DNA from: Arthrobacter gandavensis
Lineage (GTDB): Bacteria; Actinomycetota; Actinomycetes; Actinomycetales; Micrococcaceae
Length of the DNA stretch: 64,000 nt
NCBI RefSeq assembly: GCF_009192735.1
Contig: NZ_VTFU01000002.1
Coordinates: 186,001-250,000 of the forward strand
Direction: 5' to 3'
Shown: piece by piece, positions 37,530 through 45,825 of the stretch
How the letters are laid out: each line of letters opens with the position of its first letter
Position numbering within the stretch: the first letter of the stretch is position 1
Position numbers and translations under genes: made by a program
The notes under the pieces: generated by a model
What the model was told of the DNA's origin: nothing
Database searches by the model: none
The model's input: the letters and a program-made list of their open reading frames with translations, nothing else

Positions 37530-38258
37530 TCACGCGGTGGCTGCGGCTCCTTCGGAGGGACGGTACGCGCGTGTTTCTTCCCGCAGGTCTTCGGTACCCT
37601 CGGCACAGCGCGAATCCAGGGTAATGACGCCGTAGGTCCAGCCCCTGCGCCGGTATACGACAGAGGGGGCACCTGTCGCGGCATCCACAAACAGATAGAA
37701 GTCGTGACCGACCAGCTCCATGTTGTCCACGGCGGCGTCAAGGCTCATGGGGGCACCCGGGAAAACCTTGCGCCGGATCAGGACCGGGGAGTCCTCGGCC
37801 GGTTCGCCGGCGGCGGTGTCATCGACGTCCGGTTCAGCGGCGGCATCAGTGTCAGTGGCGGCATTCTCCATCTGCACGTGGAGCGGTTCGCTGCTGTTGA
37901 CCGTATCCAGGTCAGCGGTGGCTACCCGTACGGCAACCGGAGTATGCCGGCCGTGGTGGACCTTCCGGCGGTCGCTGGCCCTGCGCAGGCGTTCAATAAG
38001 CTTGGCGTAGGCCAGGTCGAAGGCTGCGAACTTGTCGCCGGAGGTCGCTTCGGCCCGAACCACCGGACCCCTGCCGATGACTGTCAGTTCGACGGTAAGA
38101 GAGCTGTCTGCTTCACGGGCGTTGGGCTGCTTGGTAATCCGTGCATCTACTCGCTGGACCTTGTTCGCCAGGTTCTCGACCTTGACGATTCGTTCCTCGG
38201 CATATTCCCGGAACCGGTCGGATACTGCAACGTTGCGTCCGCTGATCATGAATTCCAT
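37530..38258 (-). CDS. hpf: Long-form ribosome hibernation promoting factor
   Basis: The protein is 242 aa from the ATG at 38258, which has GGAGGG five to six bases upstream. The N-terminal HPF/RaiA domain ('MEFMISGRNVAVSDRFREYAEERIVKVENLANKVQRVDARITKQPN') blocks the decoding site. The C-terminal domain ('VIRRKVFPGAPMSLDAAVDNMELVGHDFYLFVDAATGAPSVVYRRRGWTYGVITL') dimerises ribosomes to 100S. An acidic linker of about 60 residues joins them. It is equivalent to Rv3241c of the same neighbourhood in mycobacteria. Confidence 0.95.
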   Translation of the reverse strand: MEFMISGRNVAVSDRFREYAEERIVKVENLANKVQRVDARITKQPNAREADSSLTVELTVIGRGPVVRAEATSGDKFAAFDLAYAKLIERLRRASDRRKVHHGRHTPVAVRVATADLDTVNSSEPLHVQMENAATDTDAAAEPDVDDTAAGEPAEDSPVLIRRKVFPGAPMSLDAAVDNMELVGHDFYLFVDAATGAPSVVYRRRGWTYGVITLDSRCAEGTEDLREETRAYRPSEGAAATA

Positions 38259-38428
38259 GGTGCCCTCCAATAGATTTCGGTGACACAGCAACGGCCGCTG
38301 CCAAAATCTCTGCGACCGCTGCCGCAGGACAGCTCCTCTTCTTGAAGCTGTCCATACCAACACGTTAGATCACTGCGGAAGGTTATTCACCTCCGGACAT
38401 TCCGATTACCTGAGCCGTTCGGTTTGGG

Positions 38429-39349
38429 CTAGGATTCCCCCGCAGTGTTACCTGCGTCACGTGCAGGGGGTGAGGTCGCAGCAATCACCACCGCCCCTTC
38501 CACCCGCGCACCTGCCGCCCGCAGCGCACGCGTGGCCTCGGCGATGGTTGCCCCGGTGGTCAGGACATCGTCGACCACGAGCACACGGGCGCCGGTCAGC
38601 GATCCGGCCCGCCCCGCCGTCATAGTCCCGTAAACATTGGTTCGGCGGCCCCGGCGCCCAAGATGCTTCTGGCTGCGGCCGGAGCCCCGCGGAATGCCGG
38701 CGCCCAGGTTTCCGGGAAGCAGCAGCCGCAGCAGGCCCGACGGCGCGTGCCGCACCAGCGGTTTTACCGACGTCCCGGCCGGGAGCAGGCCCCGGGCACC
38801 GAGGGTGCCAAGGAGCAGTCCCAGCGGGCTGTACCCCCTTCGTCTGATGGCGCGGCCCGTACCTGGGACCGGCACCAGCACCAGGGAGCTGCGTCCGGCG
38901 TCCTCGGCGGCCTGATGAAGGGCTCCGGCCAACATGGGGCGCAGGACAGCGGCGAGATCGGTTCGTCCATGGTTCTTGTAGGCCAGCAGCACCCGGGCCA
39001 GGTTTCCGGCATAGCGCCCGGCCGCGAGCACCGGCAACACGGAGCCGGAACCGTCCGCGCTCCGGTATGAGGCGTCTTCGGCCGGCGGGAGCAGTTCAGC
39101 CGGCTCCTGGGCATAGTAGGGGCGCGTCCCGCTGCGCCGCACCACCCGCATGCAGCTGCGGCACAGGGACGAATCGGCAGCGCCGCAGACCGCGCACGAG
39201 GTTGGCAGCAGGGCCGCCGCCAGTTCACCCCATGCACCGGCTACGGCGGCAGGCCACGGATGCCGGCGGAACCTGTCAGCCGCCTCCCCCGCTCCGGATA
39301 TCGAAAGGCGCCGCATGCACATGGGAACAGGGTGCGCCGGATCCCGCAC
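38429..39349 (-). CDS. comF: ComF-family phosphoribosyltransferase
   Basis: The protein is about 306 aa from a GTG at 39349 chosen because AGGGGG lies six bases upstream; the frame extends to 39382. A Cys-rich zinc motif ('LLPTSCAVCGAADSSLCRSCMRVV') precedes a PRTase fold with the PRPP-binding 'VLVVDDVLTTGATIAEATRALRAAGA' near the C-terminus. ComF proteins serve in natural transformation in Bacillus, but in actinobacteria the role is uncertain. The centre has an Arg/Gly-rich stretch. It lies between hpf and lpqB. Confidence 0.88.
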   Translation of the reverse strand: MRDPAHPVPMCMRRLSISGAGEAADRFRRHPWPAAVAGAWGELAAALLPTSCAVCGAADSSLCRSCMRVVRRSGTRPYYAQEPAELLPPAEDASYRSADGSGSVLPVLAAGRYAGNLARVLLAYKNHGRTDLAAVLRPMLAGALHQAAEDAGRSSLVLVPVPGTGRAIRRRGYSPLGLLLGTLGARGLLPAGTSVKPLVRHAPSGLLRLLLPGNLGAGIPRGSGRSQKHLGRRGRRTNVYGTMTAGRAGSLTGARVLVVDDVLTTGATIAEATRALRAAGARVEGAVVIAATSPPARDAGNTAGES

Positions 39350-39420
39350 CCGTGTCCCCCTGCCGCTCGACGGCGGGGACACCGGGGCCGGGGCACGGCG
39401 TCCGCCGTGCCTGTGCAGGA

Positions 39421-39478
39421 GCAGTGTCAGCCGGGGAAAGCAGTGTCGTCCGGGGAAAACGGTGTCAGCCGGGGAACG
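39421..39478. repeat. Three tandem 19-20 bp repeats at the 3' end of lpqB
   Basis: Units at 39421-39439, 39440-39459 and 39460-39478 share the core AGTGTCNNCCGGGGAA with few changes (third unit GGTGTC). The third unit contains the lpqB stop codon (39465-39467), so the last codons of LpqB come from it. The array ends 71 bases before the chosen comF start in the direction of transcription. Confidence 0.8.
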
Positions 39479-41219
39479 ACGGATCAGTCAGCCCTTCGGC
39501 CACCTCATACCAGCTGTTGCCCATCCGCTTGGACATCGCCGTCAGGGTTTGGACATAGATGTCCTGTTCTCCCTTGCCGGCGCTGAGCGCGGTGATCCCG
39601 GCCAGGCTGGCCAGCGGCTGCGGCCGGGCGCCCAGGCCCAGAATGATTGGGGTGACCTGGCCCTCGGGCGAGGTCTGCGCAGCGACGATGGAATCTTCGG
39701 ACACCCACTTGGCCCGGTTTACGGGAAGGGGCTGGGGAATGCCGGAACCCGATTCGGCGGTGACGGCCAGTTCCAGCGGTGTCGTCAAGGTGCGCGGAAC
39801 GCCGTCGCCGTCCCGCACGATGCCCGCAACCAGAACCTGGCTGCGTCCGCCCTGTTTGGCCACCAGCAGGGCACGCGCACCGTCGCGGGAGATCCGCAGC
39901 TCGGAAACGCTGGCTTCTGCCAGCCATGGCACGGGCAGGGACAGAATGTCTTCCGCGGCTCCGTCCGGGGGCAGCGCAAGGATGGAGGATCCGCTCCCGG
40001 TTTGCGACGCCGTCCAGGTCCAACGGCCCGGATCGATGCTGGGAGGTGTCAGCGACGTTCCTTCCGCAACCTGACGGACGGACTGGTTCGGCCCGGTGAT
40101 GAACAGGGCCGACCGCTCACAGTTCAGGAAGGCTATGGTGGCCAGGTCCAGGGACAGCGCTGGATCCCGCGGCCCGTAGGCGGCGACGCTGGGGATTCCG
40201 TCAATCTGCTGCCGCTGCCCGTCCTTGAAGTAGACCAGCTCGTTCTGATAGGCGGCAATTTGTGTTCCGCCAACCTCGGGGTCCGAAATGGGCTCGACGA
40301 GATCGCTGCTTTCCTTGCCCAGGTCAACTGACCGCTGGTTGACCGTCATGGTCACCGAATTGACGTTGTTCAGGTTGCCCAGGTTCTGCCACAGCTGCAG
40401 CGCCATTTGCTGCCGGTTCAGGTCGCTTGAATCCTGCAGCACATCGGCGGAAAGGTCCACTGTCGCGGCACCGGAAACAACGGGTACGGCGTCCCGCGCC
40501 AACGTGGTGCCGGCGGGAAAGGCGCTGGTGACGGCGCCCTGCAGATAGGGAGCCGGTCCCTGGAGCATGGCCTTGACGACGTTGGCCGCAATACCCGATT
40601 TCTGGACAAACCAGCGGGTGTCCGGGACCCAGAAATCGTAACTGCTCGAATAGAAGTAGAGATTGTGCGAGAGGAACAGCAGCGAGAAGTTGACCTCGGT
40701 GACCATGATGCCGTTGGGAATGGCACTGATTCTCCACTGCCCGTCCTCTTGTTCCAGCTTTGCGGAGAGGGTTTCGGTGGTGCCGGAGGCCAGGTCCGTG
40801 CGAATTCCCCGGTTATCCAGGGAGCCCACCACTTCCAGGCGGATGGAATAGCTGCTCCCGTCGGGGCCGGGAACTATGTTGGGGTCCGCACCGTAGATCA
40901 GCACGCGGTCGGTGGGAGTCCATGTCTCGGCGGCGGTGTCGGTGAGGAACTCCCGCGCGACGCTGTAGTCGTCCGCGGCCCCGGTCCCCGCCGCGATGAA
41001 TCCCTGCAGGATTTCTTCCGGGGTTTCGCCCCCGGCTTCGCTGGGGCCCCGCGGAGCCGCCGCAAAGGTGTCCACCAGCGCGTTTCCGTCACTGTGGGCC
41101 GTGGCCGTTCCCACCGGGCCCGTCGTGGGAATGGACGAGCAGCCGGTGACAACGGCCAGCAGTGCGGCAACCATGAGGACGAGCCGTGCAAACGGCCGCG
41201 CCGCTGGGTTAGCTGGCAT
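39465..41219 (-). CDS. lpqB: Lipoprotein LpqB
   Basis: The protein is 584 aa. The ATG at 41219 has GAGGAG seven bases upstream and gives a lipoprotein signal with lipobox VTGC (Cys27). A GerMN-like domain (about 60-320) and an eight-bladed propeller-like C-terminal half follow. In mycobacteria LpqB binds the MtrB sensor from outside and tunes MtrA phosphorylation. The start overlaps the mtrB stop by 11 bp. The final residues 'DPSFPG' lie in a tandem repeat. Confidence 0.93.
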   Translation of the reverse strand: MPANPAARPFARLVLMVAALLAVVTGCSSIPTTGPVGTATAHSDGNALVDTFAAAPRGPSEAGGETPEEILQGFIAAGTGAADDYSVAREFLTDTAAETWTPTDRVLIYGADPNIVPGPDGSSYSIRLEVVGSLDNRGIRTDLASGTTETLSAKLEQEDGQWRISAIPNGIMVTEVNFSLLFLSHNLYFYSSSYDFWVPDTRWFVQKSGIAANVVKAMLQGPAPYLQGAVTSAFPAGTTLARDAVPVVSGAATVDLSADVLQDSSDLNRQQMALQLWQNLGNLNNVNSVTMTVNQRSVDLGKESSDLVEPISDPEVGGTQIAAYQNELVYFKDGQRQQIDGIPSVAAYGPRDPALSLDLATIAFLNCERSALFITGPNQSVRQVAEGTSLTPPSIDPGRWTWTASQTGSGSSILALPPDGAAEDILSLPVPWLAEASVSELRISRDGARALLVAKQGGRSQVLVAGIVRDGDGVPRTLTTPLELAVTAESGSGIPQPLPVNRAKWVSEDSIVAAQTSPEGQVTPIILGLGARPQPLASLAGITALSAGKGEQDIYVQTLTAMSKRMGNSWYEVAEGLTDPSFPG

Positions 41220-42945
41220 CGGTTTTCTCCTCCACTGGTGGTGCCGGGGCGGCAAGGGCCCTGGTGCCCGGGGCGCCGTCATACGGTGAAAGCGGCACGG
41301 GCGAATCCGAGAAGGGGACGCCGTTGCGGCGCGGCAGGGTGAGCCGGAAACAGGCACCGTCGCCGGGACGGCCCCACGCCTGCAGCTGGCCGCCGTGCAG
41401 CAGTGCGTCCTCGACCGCGATGGACAGCCCAAGGCCGCTTCCCCCGGTTGTCCGTGCGCGGGCCGGATCGGCGCGCCAGAAACGGTCGAAGACCCGGGAT
41501 GCTTCGTCAGCGGTCATGCCGATGCCGTGATCCCGCACCGCCACCGCAACCGCGTCGATATTGGAGCCGATGGCGATTTCAATGGGCTGGCCTTCGCCGT
41601 GTTCCAGGGCATTCACGAGCAGGTTCCGGAGAATCCGTTCGATGCGTCTGGGATCGGCGTCAACCATGCAGCTTGTCTCCTTGGAGACGATGGTGACCTC
41701 TGAACCGATGTTCAGGGCAAGCGGTTCCGTGGCTTCGATAACTTCCCGGACCACGGTGAAAATGTCCGTGGGCTCCAGATCCGGGGAGGCGGCCCCGGCG
41801 TCGAACCGGGAGATCTCCAAGAGGTCGGCAAGCAGCGCCTGGAAGCGCTCAACCTGGTGATACAGCAGTTCGGTGGACCGGCGGCTGATGGGATCGAAGC
41901 CGTCGCGGGCGTCGTAGAGCACCTCCGCGGCCATGCGGACCGTCGTCAGCGGGGTGCGCAGCTCGTGGGAAACGTCGGAAACGAAAACCTGCTGCATGCG
42001 CGACAGCTGGGCCAGCTGGGTGATCTGGTCCTGGAGAGTTGCGGCCATCCGGTTGAACGAGGCCGCAAGGCGCGCGACGTCGTCCTCGCCCTTGACCACC
42101 ATGCGTTCCTGGAGTTCACCGGCGGCGAGCTTTTCGGACACGGCCGCGGCATCGCTGACGGCGCCCACTCCGGCCTTCGCCACAATCCAGGCGATCGTGC
42201 CGATGATAACCAGCATCAGCCCGCCGGCAATCCACATGATGCGGTGGATGTCATCCAGCGTCTGCTGCATGGATTGCAGGTCATAGATCAGGTAGAGCGC
42301 GTACTCGGCCCGGTCCGGAGGCAGGGTCACTTTGGTGCCGAAAGCCAGGCCGGGTTCGCCGTGGGCCAGCGCAAGCGGAGACCAGTGAATCGTGTCCTGC
42401 TCGCTGTTGACGTCGATGCTGCGGACGGACTCGCTCAGCACGGAAGGAATGCTGCCGGCGGTGATCCCCTCGCCCAGGGTCTGGGTGACAAAGAGGTTCT
42501 GTTCCTGGCCCGGGATGGGAGTCAGCAGGTACAGCCGACGTGCATCGGCGCCCTGTCCCTCAAGCAGTGAAAGGGTGTTGGAGACCAGCCGCTCCGTTCC
42601 TTCACGGTCCGTTGCCGCAGTGGTCCGGAAGTTCTCCTTGGCTGAGTTAAGTCCAGCGGTTGCCTCGGACTGGAACTGGCTCAGGCGCTCCTCATAGAGG
42701 GCACCGGCAATCTGGTGCGATAAAAAGGCTCCCACTCCGGCGCAGGCCAAAGTAACCAGCAGCAGGGTGGAGACCACCGTCTTGAACAGCAGGGACCGGC
42801 GCCACCGGCGCACAATGCGCTGGAACGTTACCCTGCGCAGCGTATCCCGGAGGTGCCTGAGGATCCGCACCGCCGCCGGCAGGACCTCGGTCTTCAGGAC
42901 CGAGGTCCGCGAGCGCCTAGCTCTGACCGGCTTTGTAACCGACAC
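41209..42945 (-). CDS. mtrB: Sensor histidine kinase MtrB
   Basis: The protein is 578 aa. A basic cytoplasmic N-terminus, a first helix at about 50-75, an extracytoplasmic domain of about 150 residues, a second helix near 235-255 and a HAMP domain come first. The phosphoacceptor 'VSDVSHELRTPLTTVRMAAEVLYD' and the HATPase 'GIGMTADEASRVFDRFWRADPARARTTGGSGLGLSIAVEDALLHGG' follow. MtrB governs MtrA, which controls cell wall hydrolysis and division genes. The start overlaps mtrA by 29 bp; the operon order is mtrA-mtrB-lpqB. Confidence 0.95.
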   Translation of the reverse strand: MSVTKPVRARRSRTSVLKTEVLPAAVRILRHLRDTLRRVTFQRIVRRWRRSLLFKTVVSTLLLVTLACAGVGAFLSHQIAGALYEERLSQFQSEATAGLNSAKENFRTTAATDREGTERLVSNTLSLLEGQGADARRLYLLTPIPGQEQNLFVTQTLGEGITAGSIPSVLSESVRSIDVNSEQDTIHWSPLALAHGEPGLAFGTKVTLPPDRAEYALYLIYDLQSMQQTLDDIHRIMWIAGGLMLVIIGTIAWIVAKAGVGAVSDAAAVSEKLAAGELQERMVVKGEDDVARLAASFNRMAATLQDQITQLAQLSRMQQVFVSDVSHELRTPLTTVRMAAEVLYDARDGFDPISRRSTELLYHQVERFQALLADLLEISRFDAGAASPDLEPTDIFTVVREVIEATEPLALNIGSEVTIVSKETSCMVDADPRRIERILRNLLVNALEHGEGQPIEIAIGSNIDAVAVAVRDHGIGMTADEASRVFDRFWRADPARARTTGGSGLGLSIAVEDALLHGGQLQAWGRPGDGACFRLTLPRRNGVPFSDSPVPLSPYDGAPGTRALAAPAPPVEEKTDAS

Positions 42946-43594
42946 CGCGCACCGTCAGGACTATTTCGGGTGCTTCGGGATCGCGCTCAATCTTGGAACG
43001 GAGCCGCTGCACATGGACATTGACCAGGCGGGTGTCCGCGGCATGGCGGTACCCCCACACCTGTTCAAGCAGCATTTCACGGGTAAAGACCTGCCACGGT
43101 TTACGCGCCAGGGCCACCAGGAGGTCAAACTCCAGCGGGGTCAGCGAAATGGTTTCCGCGCCGCGGGCAACAACATGGCCGGCAACGTCGATGGAAACTT
43201 CGCCGATGCTGAGGGATTCGGGGGTCTTGGTGTCACCCGGACGCAGCCGGGCCCGCACCCGTGCCACGAGCTCCGCAGGCTTGAACGGCTTGGGCACATA
43301 GTCATCGGCGCCGGATTCGAGACCGCGCACGACGTCGGAGGTGTCGGACTTCGCGGTCAGCATGACGATGGGGACGTCCGACTCGCTGCGGATCTGCCGG
43401 CACACCTCGATGCCGTCGATGCCGGGGAGCATGAGGTCCAGCAGCACCAGGTCGGGCTTTGAACTGCGGAAGATCTCCAGGGCCTTGGAGCCGTCCGCGC
43501 AGAAGACAGGGTCGAACCCGTCGTTGCGGAGCACAATTCCGATCATCTCGGCCAGTGCTTCGTCGTCGTCCACGACCAATATGCGTGCCTTCAT
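42917..43594 (-). CDS. mtrA: Response regulator MtrA
   Basis: The protein is 225 aa, an OmpR-type regulator. The receiver domain has the phosphoacceptor Asp53 ('LVLLDLMLPGIDGIEV'), acidic pocket 'VVDDDE' and Lys in 'LTAKSD'. The winged-helix domain ends 'HVQRLRSKIERDPEAPEIVLTVRGVGYKAG'. High identity to mycobacterial MtrA is evident by eye. The 267-bp region upstream also carries the divergent GPDPase-membrane operon and contains one GTCACAG sequence (minus strand, 43736-43742), a possible autoregulatory half-site. Confidence 0.97.
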   Translation of the reverse strand: MKARILVVDDDEALAEMIGIVLRNDGFDPVFCADGSKALEIFRSSKPDLVLLDLMLPGIDGIEVCRQIRSESDVPIVMLTAKSDTSDVVRGLESGADDYVPKPFKPAELVARVRARLRPGDTKTPESLSIGEVSIDVAGHVVARGAETISLTPLEFDLLVALARKPWQVFTREMLLEQVWGYRHAADTRLVNVHVQRLRSKIERDPEAPEIVLTVRGVGYKAGQS

Positions 43595-43735
43595 AACTCC
43601 CTGTCCCCGGTTGACTGTTCACTCCGGTTCTTCATTGCGGTGCCGGTCCTGCCGGCCTCGGGGCTGGCCGGGGCATTCCCGCCGAACCTTCCGCCCGCTG
43701 TCCGCGATGCTGTGCATCCGCCGTGCCATGCGGCA

Positions 43736-43742
43736 CTGTGAC
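43736..43742 (-). promoter_or_regulatory. Possible MtrA half-site upstream of mtrA
   Basis: The minus strand reads GTCACAG, preceded at close range by GTCA. It lies about 140 bases upstream of mtrA and 120 upstream of the divergent TTG start. It matches the core of the MtrA site as I recall it, but a single copy is weak support. Confidence 0.25.
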
Positions 43743-43861
43743 AACTGACGATATCCCTCCCATCCTAGAGGACATAGTTTCCGGCGCAGTTTACCGGGGA
43801 CGCCCGGAGACGTCTGGAACTATAGTCGGAGCAGGGCAAACAACTCTTTTGGGGGCATACC

Positions 43862-45157
43862 TTGGGTCAGGACAATCACAACGGCGATACTCCGCGCGAG
43901 CGGGATGAGTCTTCCGGGCCCGGTGACGGAGCCGGCCAGCCGCCGGGACAGCCCTGGGGTCCGCCCGCCGCACCTCCAAACCAGCCGTGGGGCCAACCCG
44001 CGCCGCCGCCGGGTCAGCCGTGGGGCCAGCCCGCGCCGCCGCCGGGTCAGCCGTGGGGCCAGCCTGTCCCGCCGCCAAACCCGTGGGACCGGCAGGGCCA
44101 ACAGTGGGCCGGCCCCGGCTTTCCCCAGCAGGGCCAGCAGTGGGGCGCTCCCGGCTTTCCCCAGCAGAACGGCTGGTCGCCGCCGCCAAAGCCCGGAGTG
44201 ATCCCGCTGCGGCCGCTGGGATTGGGCGAACTGCTGGACGGCGCCTTCCAGGCCTGCCGCCGGAATGCCGCTGCAACCTTCGGCAGTGCGCTGCTGATCC
44301 AGGCCGTCATCTCAGTGCTGACCCTCTTCCTGGCCCGCAGCCTGTTCAGCCCCGATTTCCTGGACACGGACGACTTCGCAGCTGCTGAGCAGGCGGCGGG
44401 CCCGGCCTTGACCTCCGCGTCCCTCCTGACCGTCGTCTCCGTCGTCGGGGTGCTGCTCCTGCAGGGAATGCTCGTGGTGCCGGTTGCCCGCTCCATCCTG
44501 AACCTGAAGACTGGTTTCGGGCAGACCTGGCGGCTTTCCCGTAAGCGGCTGTTGCCGCTGGCCGGACTGGGGGTGGCACTGACCGTGGCCATCGTTGTTG
44601 GATTCTTCGCCTTTGCGTTTGCCCTGGTCGTGGTGGTCGACACCTTGGGAACGCTGGGCATCCCCGTCGTCATCTTCGGTGTCTTGGCCCTGATCGCCGT
44701 TTTCGTTTGGCTGGCCGTGAAACTGGCCCTTGCTCCGGCGGCCCTGGTACTGGAACCTGCGGGAATTTTCGCGTCGCTGCGCCGCTCCTGGCAGCTGACC
44801 CGGCGCAATTTTTGGCGGTCCTTCGGCATCCTGGCGCTGACCGCGCTGCTGGTGACCATCGTTTCCTCGGTGATCAGCACCCCCGTGATCCTGATTCTCA
44901 GCTTTGTGGGAGCCTTCGGCAGCGGCGGCGATCCGGGTCCCGCTGCCGCTATGACGCTCGTGGCCCTGAACCTGGCCGTTACCGCCTTCTTCAGCGCCAT
45001 CGGGTATGCGTTCCAGGCAGCAGTCACCTCACTGCTCTACGTTGACCTGCGGATCCGCCGCGAGGGCTTCGACATCACCCTGATGAAGGAGCAGGAGCTG
45101 GCGGCTGCCGGCGGCGCTGACCTCGTGCCCGGGCGGGACCGGGGCAACGGGCTGTGA
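43862..45157 (+). CDS. GPDPase membrane-domain protein with Pro-rich repeat N-terminus
   Basis: The protein is 431 aa. A Gly/Pro/Gln/Trp-rich cytoplasmic N-terminus of about 110 residues contains tandem QPWGQPAPPPG units and later GFPQQGQQWGA units. A membrane domain with about six helices follows, beginning 'PLRPLGLGELLDGAFQACRRNAAATFGSALL', the start of the glycerophosphoryl diester phosphodiesterase membrane domain (PF10110 type). No catalytic phosphodiesterase domain is present. The start is TTG after GGGGGC. It is first of six coupled genes (DUF4129, DUF4350, MoxR, DUF58, DUF4166). Confidence 0.83.
   Translation: MGQDNHNGDTPRERDESSGPGDGAGQPPGQPWGPPAAPPNQPWGQPAPPPGQPWGQPAPPPGQPWGQPVPPPNPWDRQGQQWAGPGFPQQGQQWGAPGFPQQNGWSPPPKPGVIPLRPLGLGELLDGAFQACRRNAAATFGSALLIQAVISVLTLFLARSLFSPDFLDTDDFAAAEQAAGPALTSASLLTVVSVVGVLLLQGMLVVPVARSILNLKTGFGQTWRLSRKRLLPLAGLGVALTVAIVVGFFAFAFALVVVVDTLGTLGIPVVIFGVLALIAVFVWLAVKLALAPAALVLEPAGIFASLRRSWQLTRRNFWRSFGILALTALLVTIVSSVISTPVILILSFVGAFGSGGDPGPAAAMTLVALNLAVTAFFSAIGYAFQAAVTSLLYVDLRIRREGFDITLMKEQELAAAGGADLVPGRDRGNGL
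43974..44071 (+). repeat. Tandem 33-nt coding repeats (QPWGQPAPPPG)
   Basis: About three consecutive 33-nt units encode the 11-residue QPWGQPAPPPG in the N-terminus of the GPDPase-membrane protein, with very few base changes between the first units. Such Pro/Trp repeats often act as flexible interaction tails and can change copy number. Confidence 0.8.
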
Positions 45158-45825
45158 TGCCGCAGCCGATCACAGGGTTCCGGATGGAAGTCCCGGTGCT
45201 CCCGGACGAAGGACAGGGACGCAGCTGGGCCGAGCAGGAACTCGCCCGGTCCGAATACCAGGAGGCTCAGCCGAGCCTTCTGGACCGGTTCTGGTCCTGG
45301 CTGGGTGAGTTTTTCACGGACCTTCTCGACGGCCTCTCCGGCGTTGATCCATCACTCGGCGTGCTGCTGCTGGCCGCCGGTGCGGCGGCAGTGCTGGCGG
45401 TAGCCGTGTATCTGGTGCGTCCGCGGCTGAACGCGCGCCGCCGCAAGGATGTCTTCGACTCTGAGGAAGCACGGGAAGCCGTGGACCACCGGAAGCTGGC
45501 GGAGGAAGCGGCGGCACGCGGCGAATGGGACACTGCCCTGGCGGAGCGGCTGCGGGCCGTGATCCGGTCCGCAGAGGAACGCGTGATCCTTGACCTGCGG
45601 GCCGGCCGCACCGCGGCTGAGGCAGGACAGGATCTGGCCGCGGCCTTCCCCCCGGAGGCGCCGGAGATCCTGTGGCTGGCGGAGCGCTTTGATGAAGTCC
45701 GATACGGCCGTCTTCCGGCTGCTGCGGCCGACGCCGAAAAGGCCGCGGCCCTGGACCTGCGGCTGGAATCATCAAAACCCGCCCCATCCGGGACGGCTCC
45801 GGCGGCGCTGGCGGTGCCCCGGTGA
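45154..45825 (+). CDS. DUF4129 domain protein
   Basis: The protein is 223 aa. A short extracytoplasmic N-terminus ('WAEQELARSEYQEAQPSLLDRFWSWLGEFFTDLLDG'), one helix (about 68-90) and a cytoplasmic DUF4129 domain ('HRKLAEEAAARGEWDTALAERLRAVIRSAEERVILDLRAGRTAAEAGQDLAAAFP') are visible. DUF4129 proteins are companions of MoxR/DUF58 systems in actinobacteria. GTG overlaps the previous stop, and the gene overlaps the next start by 4 bp. Confidence 0.87.
   Translation: MMPQPITGFRMEVPVLPDEGQGRSWAEQELARSEYQEAQPSLLDRFWSWLGEFFTDLLDGLSGVDPSLGVLLLAAGAAAVLAVAVYLVRPRLNARRRKDVFDSEEAREAVDHRKLAEEAAARGEWDTALAERLRAVIRSAEERVILDLRAGRTAAEAGQDLAAAFPPEAPEILWLAERFDEVRYGRLPAAAADAEKAAALDLRLESSKPAPSGTAPAALAVPR

Noticed and set aside
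43974-44071. CRISPR-like repeat array
   Set aside because: The units are directly adjacent with no spacers and lie in frame in a Pro-rich coding region.
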